A DNA stretch of 16,908 nucleotides, from assembly GCA_938014945.1 (NCBI GenBank), contig CALLQH010000269.1:1-16908 (forward strand), read 5' to 3'. The translations under genes and the position numbers were made by a program. Each line of letters starts with the position of its first letter. Within the stretch, counting starts at the first letter, position 1. Below the pieces are notes generated by a model, which searched no databases, had not been told where the DNA came from, and worked only from the letters and a program-made list of their open reading frames with translations. Shown here one piece after another: positions 1 through 7,238 of the stretch. The stretch is from an uncultured bacterium. GTDB lineage: Bacteria > Pseudomonadota > Alphaproteobacteria > SP197.

Positions 1-123
1 GGTGCGCGGCCACAGGCGCAAGGTGACGGCATAGCCCATGATCGCGGCGAAGGTATCGAGATCGTCCTGCCGGAAGCGGCGGATCAGCAGCCGCGGGGTC
101 TCCAGCACGGCGTCATCGGCCAT
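1..123 (-). CDS. GNAT-family N-acetyltransferase, N-terminal fragment (runs off the window)
   Basis: The first 41 codons of a gene whose remainder lies left of the window. The protein opens MADDAVLETPRLLIRRF and continues RQDDLDTFAAIM. The pattern 'LETPRLLIRRF...DD' is the usual first strand and helix of RimJ/RimL-type GNAT acetyltransferases, which move an acetyl group from acetyl-CoA to an amine (often a protein N-terminus or a small molecule). The acetyl-CoA-binding part is outside the window, so the substrate cannot be guessed. The ATG lies 25 bases after the stop of the triple Rid gene on the same strand, so the two are probably cotranscribed. A G-rich stretch sits about 8 bases upstream of the ATG. 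The family call rests on a short but typical motif. Confidence 0.75.
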   Translation of the reverse strand, partial: MADDAVLETPRLLIRRFRQDDLDTFAAIMGYAVTLRLWPRT

Positions 124-148
124 GGTGCGGACCCCGCGGCAGGTTTGA

Positions 149-1378
149 TCAGTCCTTTTCCTTCATCGCGAAGACGTCGATCTCCACGATCATCGAGGGG
201 TAGGAGAGCGTCGGCAGGGGAACGCCCGTGGTCGCCGGGCCCGGATCCTTGAAGTAGGAGGCGCGCGTCGGCAGGTTGGCGTTGAGCGCCTCGGGGCCGC
301 AGTCGCCCTTGTAGACGGTCGTCACCTTGCAGACGTCGTCGTAGTCGGCACCCAGCTCCTTCAGGATCGTGCCGATGTGGGTCATGGCCTGGTGGGTCTG
401 GGCGGTGAGATCGTCCGGATGGACCGCCTCGCCCTTCTTGTTGAGCGAGACCTGACCGCCAAGGAAGATCATCTCCTCGCACTTCAGGCCGTGTTTGTAG
501 GGCAGGTGGACGTGCCAGTCCCACAGCGAGTCCGGCCAGACATGCTTGCGCGGCAGGCGGCTTCCGTCCTCGCCCAGCATGGCGACGAAGGAAATCTTGA
601 TCAGCACCTCGGCATTGGCATGGCGCGGCAGGGGAATGCCGGTGGCCGCCGGGCCGGGTTCGCTGAAATGCGCGGCGCAGGCCAGAGCCGCGGGCTCGAA
701 ATCGTCGATGCCGACGTTGCCTGCGTACCAGCGGTTGACCTTCACCACGTCATCGTAGCCCGCACCGAACGAGGCCAGGACCTCGCCCGCCTGGGCGACG
801 ACCTTGCGCGTCTGCTCGGTGATGTCGCCCTTGGCCAGCGTTTGTCCCGCGGCATCGAGCGGATACTGCGCCGAGACGAAGATCATCTTGCCCGCGCGCA
901 GGCCCTGCACGAAGGGCTTGGGCAGGGGATGGCCGATGCTGTCGGGCGCATAGGTGCGCGGCATCCGGTCGCCGTTTTCGCGGCGCATGGCATAGGCCTC
1001 GATCTCCACCAGCATGCCGTCGTAGGCGAGCCAGGGCACCGGCACCGCATTGACCGTGGGGCGGCAGCCCTCCGGCAGGTGGCTGCCGACCATGGCGAGG
1101 AACTCGGCCTCGTCGACGCTGCCGTCGTTGACGTAGAAACAGAGCAGGGTGACGAGATCCTGAAGGTCGCAGTCGAGGCCCTTCAGCACCTTGTCGATGG
1201 CGGTGACGACATTTTTCGTCTGGGTCGCAAGATCGCCCTTGTTGCAGACCTCGCCCTCGGGCGTGAGATCGACCTGGCCGCCGATCCAGATCATCTCGCC
1301 GCAGCGCACGCCGTGTTTGTGGCAGACGTCGATCGGCCAGTTCCAGTGGCCCTGCGGCCAGCAATGCTGCTTCTTCAT
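149..1378 (-). CDS. Triple Rid-domain (YjgF/YER057c/UK114) protein
   Basis: A 409-residue protein made of three Rid domains in tandem (about residues 5-132, 139-268 and 279-405). Ordinary RidA is about 130 residues, works as a homotrimer, and hydrolyses reactive enamine/imine intermediates to keto acids and ammonia. Each repeat has the core pattern 'G..(K/E)MI...(G/A)Q' followed by 'T.Q....V/I'. Repeats 1 and 3 resemble each other most, sharing 'WP...W.W', 'KHG..C.EMI..GGQV' and 'DL..QT'. Repeat 1 keeps the carboxylate-binding Arg (R106 in GCRPTVNAVPVP) and the Glu matching E. coli E120 (E125). Repeat 2 has PGPAATG at the Arg position and Lys261 at the Glu position. Repeat 3 lacks the Arg but keeps Glu399. 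I chose the ATG at 1378 because an SD-like GAGGG precedes it; an in-frame ATG at 1390 would add four residues and has no such site. The substrate is unknown. The downstream neighbour is a GNAT gene. Confidence 0.9.
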   Translation of the reverse strand: MKKQHCWPQGHWNWPIDVCHKHGVRCGEMIWIGGQVDLTPEGEVCNKGDLATQTKNVVTAIDKVLKGLDCDLQDLVTLLCFYVNDGSVDEAEFLAMVGSHLPEGCRPTVNAVPVPWLAYDGMLVEIEAYAMRRENGDRMPRTYAPDSIGHPLPKPFVQGLRAGKMIFVSAQYPLDAAGQTLAKGDITEQTRKVVAQAGEVLASFGAGYDDVVKVNRWYAGNVGIDDFEPAALACAAHFSEPGPAATGIPLPRHANAEVLIKISFVAMLGEDGSRLPRKHVWPDSLWDWHVHLPYKHGLKCEEMIFLGGQVSLNKKGEAVHPDDLTAQTHQAMTHIGTILKELGADYDDVCKVTTVYKGDCGPEALNANLPTRASYFKDPGPATTGVPLPTLSYPSMIVEIDVFAMKEKD

Positions 1379-1381
1379 GGT

Positions 1382-1386
1382 CCCTC
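1382..1386 (-). promoter_or_regulatory. SD-like GAGGG that favours the inner start of the triple Rid gene
   Basis: Read on the minus strand, GAGGG lies three bases before the ATG at 1378 and inside the first codons of the longer alternative starting at 1390. No purine-rich site precedes the outer ATG. The spacing is short, so this only mildly supports the inner start. Confidence 0.35.
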
Positions 1387-1435
1387 GCATGTTGGAGGGC
1401 GAGCATGGACCGAGTGGCGCCCGGCCGACAAGCTG

Positions 1436-1804
1436 TCAGACAGATCGGTCGTTCAACGGCCGGCTGCGGCTGGCAAAGCGCGGGCGGCGGCGCGGATCTG
1501 TGGTTTCCACCACCCGGCGCAGGAAGACCGGCAGACGGTGGCGCATGCCGTGGGCATGGTCCGAAACCCGGGGATAACGGCCGCGCATGTGACGGATGGT
1601 GCCGCGCAGCCAGCGGCTCTCGCGCGCCAGGATGCAGAGCCCGGCCAGGATCAGCAGCGCACCCAGCGGCAGGGGCGTGGGCATCGTCAGCGCGCCGACA
1701 ACGACCATCGCCCAGCCGGCGGCCAGGCGAAACAGGCGGGATTGGGACGATCTGCGCAAGACACTCCCCGCTTGGTCGGATGCATGGGCAACGTGCCAGA
1801 GCAC
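1436..1804 (-). CDS. Small PGPGW-like membrane protein
   Basis: A protein of up to 122 residues with one hydrophobic block (about residues 26-61). The block reads AAGWAMVVVGALTMPTPLP and then LGALLILAGLCILARES, i.e. two membrane passes joined by a short Pro-rich turn. This matches the plan of the PGPGW family (putative transmembrane proteins with a Pro/Gly turn and an 'LL..G...LA' second helix). The family has no agreed function. The C-terminal half is strongly basic (many Arg and His) and probably cytoplasmic. The start is uncertain: the GTG at 1804 has no SD, whereas a TTG at 1759 follows GGGGAG by four bases and would give 107 residues with the hydrophobic block intact. It lies 25 bases after rlmN and 57 bases before the Rid gene on the same strand, so it probably belongs to their transcript. 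Confidence 0.65.
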   Translation of the reverse strand: MLWHVAHASDQAGSVLRRSSQSRLFRLAAGWAMVVVGALTMPTPLPLGALLILAGLCILARESRWLRGTIRHMRGRYPRVSDHAHGMRHRLPVFLRRVVETTDPRRRPRFASRSRPLNDRSV

Positions 1805-1829
1805 TGTGACGTTGCCGTGGCGGGCGGTA

Positions 1830-2954
1830 TCAGGCGACGGCTTCGGCCGCTTGCTGCTTCAACAGCTCGCTTTTCCGGAGCTTCACCGTCTCGGACTTCA
1901 GCTGGCCGCAGGCCGCGGCGATGTCGCGGCCGCGGGGGCGGCGCACCGGGGCCGAAAGCCCGCCGTCGTTGACGATGCGCGAGAAGGCGTGGATGCGGTT
2001 GTTCGAGGAACACTCGTAGATCGCGCCGGGCCAGGGATTGAACGGGATCAGGTTCACCTTGGCCGGGATGCCCCTGAGCAAACGCACCAGCTCGCGGGCA
2101 TCGGCATCGCTGTCGTTGATATCCTTCAGCATGACGTATTCGAAGGTGATGCGCCGGGCGTTGCTGGCGCCGGGATAGGCGCGGCAGGCCGCCAGCAGCT
2201 CCTCGATCGGATACTTCTTGTTGAGCGGCACCAGCTTGTCGCGGATCTCGTCGTTGACGGCATGCAGGGAGACCGCCAGGTCGACGTTCAGCTCCTCGCC
2301 GCAGCGCGCCATCATCGGCACGACGCCGGAGGTCGAGAGCGTGATGCGCCGGCGCGAGAGCGAGATGCCCTCCTCGTCCATGACGATCTTGAGGGCCTGC
2401 TTGACGTTCTCGAAGTTATAGAGCGGCTCGCCCATGCCCATCATGACGATGTTGGAGAGCAGCCGCCCGCCGCCGGTGGGCGTCGGCCATTCGCCCAGAT
2501 AGTCGCGCGCCAGCATGAACTGGCCGACGATTTCGCCGGGATCGAGATTGCGCACCAGGCGCTGGGTGCCGGTATGGCAGAAGGTACAGGTCAGCGTGCA
2601 GCCGACCTGGGAGGAGATGCAGAGGGCGCCGCGATCCTCTTCCGGGATGTGGACGCTTTCGACCAGATGGCCGCCGTCGAGCTTCAGCAGCCACTTCTGG
2701 GTGCCGTCCTCGCTGACCTGATGGCGGGCAACCTTCGGCCGGCCGACGTAGTAGTCCTGGGCCAGCTTCTCGCGCATCGCCTTCGACAGCGTCGACATCT
2801 CGGCGATGTCGGTGGCACCGCGATGGTAGAGCCAGTGCCAGACCTGCTTGACGCGGAACGGCTTCTCGCCGATCGCGGCCATCTCTTCGGCCAGCTGCTC
2901 GCGCGACAGGCCGATCAGGTTCTTGCGGGTCTCAGGCGTTTCCGATGGGGTCAT
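1830..2954 (-). CDS. rlmN: Dual-specificity RNA methyltransferase RlmN (23S rRNA A2503 / tRNA A37, C2)
   Basis: A 374-residue radical-SAM enzyme that methylates C2 of A2503 in 23S rRNA and of A37 in some tRNAs, tuning peptide exit and decoding. The [4Fe-4S] cysteines are C119, C123 and C126 (QVGCTLTCTFCHTGTQ). The SAM-contact motif GMGEP is at 173-177. C349 in AAACGQLK is the cysteine that carries the transferred methyl group, and C112 is the partner that resolves the crosslink (E. coli C355 and C118). Length is normal for the family (E. coli 384). I chose the ATG at 2954 because the protein then starts MTPSETPETRKNLIGLSRE, as alphaproteobacterial RlmN usually does. A TTG at 2990 would add 12 residues and has no SD. 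It sits 57 bases after the IalB-like gene and 25 bases before the PGPGW-like gene, all on the same strand. Confidence 0.96.
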   Translation of the reverse strand: MTPSETPETRKNLIGLSREQLAEEMAAIGEKPFRVKQVWHWLYHRGATDIAEMSTLSKAMREKLAQDYYVGRPKVARHQVSEDGTQKWLLKLDGGHLVESVHIPEEDRGALCISSQVGCTLTCTFCHTGTQRLVRNLDPGEIVGQFMLARDYLGEWPTPTGGGRLLSNIVMMGMGEPLYNFENVKQALKIVMDEEGISLSRRRITLSTSGVVPMMARCGEELNVDLAVSLHAVNDEIRDKLVPLNKKYPIEELLAACRAYPGASNARRITFEYVMLKDINDSDADARELVRLLRGIPAKVNLIPFNPWPGAIYECSSNNRIHAFSRIVNDGGLSAPVRRPRGRDIAAACGQLKSETVKLRKSELLKQQAAEAVA

Positions 2955-3011
2955 GGCCGCGCATATAGGGCCTGACGCGCCGGAATCCAACCACGCAGCC
3001 GTGCAGCACCC

Positions 3012-3524
3012 TCAGTTCGGGCAGGCCTGGCGGATGGCGTCGTAGGCCGCGGTGAAGCCGAGCAGGCTGTAGGTGTCCCTGGTTTCGGTGCCGCGTTCGG
3101 AGGTGCCGACGACAATCATGTCGACGCCCGCCTTCATGGCCGCGACCATCGCGGCGTCGTCCTCGACACGGCGGGTCCAGGCGGTATCGCCCTGGGTGAA
3201 CAGGCTGAAATCCCGGCCACCGATGTCGACACGCGTGGAGGAATCCGCCTTGTAGTTGTAGCCGGTGATGATCGAGACGACGTCCTTGGGGCCGGGCGAG
3301 CGGCGCGTCACCAGCATCCAGATCTTGCCGCGCGAGCTGTAGTTGCCTTCGGCCTTCTTGGGCGAGCTTGCCATGTAGCAGACCTTCTCGCTGCCGGACT
3401 GGTACACATAGGCCTTCCAGTCGCGGAACGTACCGATCACCTGCGGCTCCTGGGCCGAGGCGGTGGCGGCAAGGCCGATGGCGAGGAGCAGGGCAAGCCC
3501 GAGGGCGCGGATGGCAGACGTCAT
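3012..3524 (-). CDS. Secreted IalB-like protein (invasion-associated locus B family)
   Basis: A 170-residue protein with a clear Sec signal peptide: hydrophobic core about residues 8-20, likely cleavage after A24 (TASA|QEPQ), leaving a periplasmic domain of about 146 residues. The mature part has features of the alphaproteobacterial IalB family: an N-terminal 'FRDWKAYVY' strand, Cys49 in KVCYMAS, a central KIWMLVTRR strand, and a second cysteine (C168) three residues from the end. The two cysteines could form a disulfide. IalB was first described as a Bartonella erythrocyte-invasion factor, but the family is common in free-living alphaproteobacteria, where its role is unclear. The start at 3524 is chosen because it begins the signal peptide and is preceded by a weak CGGGA site; an in-frame ATG at 3602 would put 26 non-signal residues in front. 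It lies between a TrmH-type methyltransferase and rlmN; I recall IalB-like genes beside rlmN in other alphaproteobacteria. Confidence 0.82.
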   Translation of the reverse strand: MTSAIRALGLALLLAIGLAATASAQEPQVIGTFRDWKAYVYQSGSEKVCYMASSPKKAEGNYSSRGKIWMLVTRRSPGPKDVVSIITGYNYKADSSTRVDIGGRDFSLFTQGDTAWTRRVEDDAAMVAAMKAGVDMIVVGTSERGTETRDTYSLLGFTAAYDAIRQACPN

Positions 3525-3605
3525 GGCAGATCCCGAGATCGTGAAACGGGGCGGAGTGTAAACGCAACGAGAAGGCCAAAACAGGGCAAAGGGTTTCGGC
3601 ACGTT

Positions 3606-4157
3606 TCAGCCCTCCCCGTCCGCCGGTTCGGAGGCAGCCTTGGGCGTGCGGCGGAACCGCCCGCCGTGGCGGTGATCGGGTGGCGGTTCGGCCCCACCGT
3701 GGGTGGTGACGGGCCGATTGAAACCGCCCAGCATGCGCCAGCGGTCGTACATCACGATGGCCCCGGCGATGGCGACGTTGATGCAGAAGCTGGTGGGGAT
3801 CTTCACCACATGATCGCAGCGCCCCAGCATGGCCGGTGAAAGCGAGCCCAGCTCCGGCCCCATGACATAGGCCGCCATGCGCGGGTGGTGAAAGGCCGGC
3901 AGATCGACCGCATCCTCGATCAGTTCCACCCCCACCAGCGAGCAGCCGGTGGGCAGGCGGAAGTCCTCCAGGCTGTCGTAGCGGAAGAAGGGCAGGTTGC
4001 GGTGCGAGGCGGAGGTATCGGTCTCGAAACGCACGCGCGGGTCCGGGGCGACCGCGAAGGTAAAGTTCGCGCCGAAGGCATGGGCCGAGCGAAACAGGCT
4101 GCCCATGTTGCCGGTCTTGGAGATACCCTCGACCCCGATGCCGAAATAGCCGCGCAT
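3606..4157 (-). CDS. SpoU/TrmH-family RNA methyltransferase
   Basis: A 183-residue protein with the three SPOUT (alpha/beta-knot) motifs. Motif 1 is KTGNMGSLFRSAHAFGA (N17, R23). Motif 2 is YVMGPELGSLSP (E102). Motif 3 is VKIPTSFCINVAIAGAIVMYD (N127), where the knot binds SAM. Such enzymes 2'-O-methylate tRNA or rRNA riboses. The protein has only the catalytic domain, like TrmL, without the extra N-terminal substrate-binding domain of RlmB. The last 30 or so residues are polar, rich in His, Arg and Pro, and may be a flexible RNA-contacting tail. The exact target cannot be told from sequence. The ATG at 4157 is chosen because the first residues (MRGYFGIGVEG) lead straight into motif 1. The reading frame stays open far upstream, but that part lies opposite the asparaginase gene and shows no family match. 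The gene is followed after 81 bases by the IalB-like gene. Confidence 0.9.
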   Translation of the reverse strand: MRGYFGIGVEGISKTGNMGSLFRSAHAFGANFTFAVAPDPRVRFETDTSASHRNLPFFRYDSLEDFRLPTGCSLVGVELIEDAVDLPAFHHPRMAAYVMGPELGSLSPAMLGRCDHVVKIPTSFCINVAIAGAIVMYDRWRMLGGFNRPVTTHGGAEPPPDHRHGGRFRRTPKAASEPADGEG

Positions 4158-4235
4158 GGCGGGGAACCTGACGCCGCCGGACGGCCTTGGCAAGAAGGCT
4201 TTGCCCGCCACAGCGCGCGCCCTGGAGATATGACG
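4158..4235. promoter_or_regulatory. Divergent intergenic region between the TrmH-family and asparaginase genes
   Basis: This 78-base gap must hold the start signals of both genes. GGAG at 4224-4227 is the asparaginase ribosome site and selects the ATG at 4236 (8 bases away) over the ATG at 4230 (2 bases away). At 4187-4193 the plus strand reads TTGGCA and the minus strand TTGCCA, each matching TTGACA at five of six positions. They overlap an inverted repeat, GGCAA-N7-TTGCC (4189-4205). No good -10 element is visible at the right distance on either strand, so the promoter assignment is weak. Confidence 0.3.
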
Positions 4236-5255
4236 ATGAGCCGAACCGACCTGCCCCTTCTGATCGAGGTGACGCGCGGCGCCACCGTGGAAAGCCGCCA
4301 CACGGGCGCTGCCGTCGTCACCGACGCGTCCGGCAAGGTGATCTGGAGCGTGGGCGATGCCGGGCTGGTGATGTTCCCCCGCTCGGCGATCAAGCCGATC
4401 CAGGCCGCCCTGGTCATGGCCGAGAGCGGCGCCATGGAGGCCTTCGACGTCAGCCAGAAGGAACTGGCGCTGGCCTGCGCCAGCCACAACGGCGAGACCA
4501 TGCACACCGAGCCGGTGCGCGCCTGGCTGGCGCGCCTGGGCCTCTCGCCCGCGAATCTCGAATGCGGCAGCCAGGACCCGGGCATTGCCGAGGCCCTGCA
4601 CGAGCTCTACCGCGAGGGCGGCCATGCCGGGCCGGAGCACAACAACTGCTCGGGCAAACACACCGGCTTCCTCACCGTCTGCCGCCACATGAAGGTCGAT
4701 CCGGCGAATTACCTCGATCCCGAACATCCCGCCCAGGCGGCGGTCTGCGCCACCATGGCGGCGATGTGCGATGTCGACCTGAAAGCGGCCGATCTGGGCA
4801 CCGACGGCTGCGGCGTGCCGACCATCGCCATGCCGATTCACAACCTGGCGCTGGGCATGGCGCGCCTGGCCAACCCCGAGGGCCTGGCCGACCGCCGCGC
4901 CGATGCCTGCAAGGCGATCGTTGCCGCCATGGCCGCTCATCCCATGATGGTCGCCGGCACGGGGCGCGCCTCCACGGCGCTGCTGGCGGCCGGCAAGGGC
5001 CGCTTCGTGGTCAAGGGCGGCGCCGAGGGTGTCTATGCCGGGGCCTGGCCGGAGAAGGGCCTGGGCATCGCGCTGAAGATCGCCGACGGCGCCGGCCGCG
5101 CCGCCGAGGTCGCCATGGCCCATATCCTGCGCCGCCTGGGCGCCATCGACGATGCGATGTGGCGCGAGTTGCACGCCACGGCCAATCCGGTGCTGAAGAA
5201 CTGGAAGGGCACGCGGGTCGGCGAGGTGCGCGCCGCCGGCGCGCTGCTGGCGTGA
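4236..5255 (+). CDS. Type III L-asparaginase (Rhizobium etli ReAV-like, Asparaginase_II family)
   Basis: A 339-residue cytoplasmic enzyme expected to hydrolyse L-asparagine to aspartate and ammonia. It belongs to the family typified by R. etli ReAV, unrelated to the E. coli AnsA/AnsB fold and resembling serine beta-lactamases and glutaminases. The active-site residues known from ReAV can be placed: Ser50 and Lys53 in PRSAIKPIQA, Ser83 in CASHNGE, and Lys260 in FVVKGGAEGV. The metal-site residues are also present: Cys138 and Lys141 in NNCSGKHTG, and Cys192 in DGCGVPT. Length is normal for the family. There is no signal peptide. The start at 4236 is set by GGAG eight bases upstream; an ATG two codons earlier is too close to that site. 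It is transcribed away from the TrmH-family gene and ends 27 bases from the convergent aacS stop. Confidence 0.92.
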   Translation: MSRTDLPLLIEVTRGATVESRHTGAAVVTDASGKVIWSVGDAGLVMFPRSAIKPIQAALVMAESGAMEAFDVSQKELALACASHNGETMHTEPVRAWLARLGLSPANLECGSQDPGIAEALHELYREGGHAGPEHNNCSGKHTGFLTVCRHMKVDPANYLDPEHPAQAAVCATMAAMCDVDLKAADLGTDGCGVPTIAMPIHNLALGMARLANPEGLADRRADACKAIVAAMAAHPMMVAGTGRASTALLAAGKGRFVVKGGAEGVYAGAWPEKGLGIALKIADGAGRAAEVAMAHILRRLGAIDDAMWRELHATANPVLKNWKGTRVGEVRAAGALLA

Positions 5256-5282
5256 GCCTGATCCTGCGCGGCTGAAGCCACC

Positions 5283-7238
5283 CTAGGTCTGCAGTTCCTC
5301 CAGCCCCTCGAACAGCTTCAGGGCCTCCGGGTTGGCGAGCGCCTCGGTGTTCTTGACGCCGCGGCCGTGGACGATGTCGCGCACCGCCAGTTCGCTGATC
5401 TTGTTGGAGCGGGTGCGCGGGATGTCGGCGACCTTGATGATCTTGGACGGCATGTGGCGAGGCGAGGCGTTGGCGCGGATCTTCTGGCGGATCGCCTGGC
5501 GCAGCTCGTCGGTCAGTTCATGGCCCGGCCGCATCACCACAAAAAGCACGACGCGCACGTCGTCGTCCCAGTCCTGGCCGATGCAGAGGGATTCCAGGAT
5601 CTCGTCGAACTGTTCGACCTGGCGGTAGATCTCCGCCGTGCCGATCCTCACGCCGCCGGGGTTGAGCACCGCGTCGGAGCGCCCGTAGATCACCATGCCG
5701 CCGGCTTCCGTCACCATCGACCAGTCGCCGTGGCGCCAGACGTTGGGGAAGGTGTCGAAATAGGCCGCGTGGTACTTCGACCCGTCGGGATCGTTCCAGA
5801 AGCCGATGGGCATGCAGGGGAAGGGCTTGGTGCAGACCAGCTCGCCCTTTTCGCCCACGGGGAGGGCCTTGCCGTCGTCGCCGAAGACGTCGACCGCCAG
5901 GCCAAGGCCCCGGCTCTGCAGCTCGCCCTTGCGCACGGGCAGCACCGGATTGCCGAGCGCAAAGCAGGAGATGATGTCGGTGCCGCCGGAGATGGAGGAG
6001 AGCTGGATGTCCTCCTTCACGTCGCGATAGACATAGTCGAAGCTCTCGTGCGCGAGCGGCGAGCCGGTCGACATCAGCAGGCGCAGGCGCGAGAGATCGT
6101 GCGTCTCGCGCGGCTTCACGCCCGCCTTCTCGATGGCCGAGATGTACTTCGCCGAAGTGCCGAAGATCGACATCTTCTCCTTCTCGGCGAAGTCCCACAG
6201 GATCTGCGGGCCGGGGTGCGCGGGGTTGCCCTCGTAAAGCAGGAGCGTCGCTTCGCTGGCGAGCCCCGAGACCTGCCAGTTCCACATCATCCAGCCGCAG
6301 GTCGAGAAATAGAGCAGGCGGTCGCCGGCCTTCACGTCGCTGTGCAGGCGGTGCTCCTTCAGGTGCTGGAGCAGGGTGCCGCCGTGGCCGTGGACGATGC
6401 ACTTGGGCGCGCCCGTGGTGCCCGAGGAATACATGATGAAGAGCGGGTGATCGAAGGCGACCTGGGCAAAGCTGATGTCGCCCGCGGGAACGTCGCTGCT
6501 CGCCTCGTTCCAGGAGACCGCGTTCGGCACGCCCGAAAGGTCGGGCTCCTCGGCGACATAGGGCACCACCACGCATTTCTTCACGCAGGGGAGTTCGGCC
6601 AGGATCTCGGCGACGCGCGGACGGCTGTCGAAGGTCTTGCCGCCGTAGAAGTAACCGTCGGTGCAGATCAGCACCTTGGGCTCGATCTGGCCGAAGCGGT
6701 CGAGCACGCCGCGGGTGCCGAAATCGGGCGAGCAGGAGGACCACACCGCGCCGAGGCTGGCGGTCGCCAGCATGGCAGCGATGGTCTCGGGAAGGTTGGG
6801 CATGAAACCCGCCACCCGGTCGCCCTCGGCGACACCCTCACCCTTCAGCCAGGCGGCGAAGGCGGCGACGCGGCCGTAGAGTTCGGCGAAGGTCATGGCG
6901 CTGCGGCTGCCGTTTTCGCGCCAGCAGACGATGGCCTCGCCCCCGTCGCGGCGGCGCAGCAGGTTTTCGGCATAGTTGAGACGCGCGCCGGTGAACCACT
7001 TCGCGCCCGGCATGGCATCACCGTTGACCAGCACCTCGTCCCAGGTCTTCGACGCACGGACGTCGCAGAACTCCCAGAGCAGGGACCAGAAATCCGCGCG
7101 GTTCTCGATCGACCAGCGCCACAGCGCCTCGTAGTCGGTGAGCGCGATGCCGAAGCGCTCGGCAGCGACGTCGCGGAAGGTCGTCATGGTCGCGGCGGCG
7201 ACACGCGCGGGATCGGGGGTCCACAGGATCGGGTTCAT
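5283..7238 (-). CDS. aacS: Acetoacetyl-CoA synthetase (acetoacetate--CoA ligase)
   Basis: A 651-residue ANL-superfamily ligase that activates acetoacetate to acetoacetyl-CoA with ATP, giving AMP and pyrophosphate. It lets the cell use acetoacetate, for example that released from polyhydroxybutyrate or leucine breakdown. The phosphate-binding motif YSSGTTGAPK is at residues 270-279. The hinge-region motif GRSDAVLNPGGVRIGTAEIY is at 519-538. The C-terminal catalytic lysine lies in PRTRSNKISE (K613). The N-terminal WFTGARLNYAENLL segment (81-94) and the total length match the AacS/acetyl-CoA-synthetase branch. KFD-type extended patterns such as STCGWMMWNWQVSGL (312-326) are typical of AacS rather than Acs. 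The ATG at 7238 has GGAG six bases upstream. It is a single-gene unit: it converges with the asparaginase gene and diverges from the EamA permease gene. Confidence 0.96.
   Translation of the reverse strand: MNPILWTPDPARVAAATMTTFRDVAAERFGIALTDYEALWRWSIENRADFWSLLWEFCDVRASKTWDEVLVNGDAMPGAKWFTGARLNYAENLLRRRDGGEAIVCWRENGSRSAMTFAELYGRVAAFAAWLKGEGVAEGDRVAGFMPNLPETIAAMLATASLGAVWSSCSPDFGTRGVLDRFGQIEPKVLICTDGYFYGGKTFDSRPRVAEILAELPCVKKCVVVPYVAEEPDLSGVPNAVSWNEASSDVPAGDISFAQVAFDHPLFIMYSSGTTGAPKCIVHGHGGTLLQHLKEHRLHSDVKAGDRLLYFSTCGWMMWNWQVSGLASEATLLLYEGNPAHPGPQILWDFAEKEKMSIFGTSAKYISAIEKAGVKPRETHDLSRLRLLMSTGSPLAHESFDYVYRDVKEDIQLSSISGGTDIISCFALGNPVLPVRKGELQSRGLGLAVDVFGDDGKALPVGEKGELVCTKPFPCMPIGFWNDPDGSKYHAAYFDTFPNVWRHGDWSMVTEAGGMVIYGRSDAVLNPGGVRIGTAEIYRQVEQFDEILESLCIGQDWDDDVRVVLFVVMRPGHELTDELRQAIRQKIRANASPRHMPSKIIKVADIPRTRSNKISELAVRDIVHGRGVKNTEALANPEALKLFEGLEELQT

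Noticed and set aside
377..2975. Long plus-strand frames (377-1972 and 1596-2975) opposite the Rid, PGPGW-like and rlmN genes
   Set aside because: Low-complexity antisense products. The minus-strand frames carry the conserved Rid repeats and RlmN cysteines.
4158..5174. Upstream extension of the TrmH-family frame to 522 codons
   Set aside because: The extension lies opposite the asparaginase gene, is Gly/His/Ala/Arg-rich, and has no domain. Motif 1 follows directly after the ATG at 4157.
5256..5282. Terminator between the convergent asparaginase and aacS genes
   Set aside because: No stable stem followed by a T-run is present on either strand. The same is true of the other gene ends in the window, so I call no intrinsic terminators.
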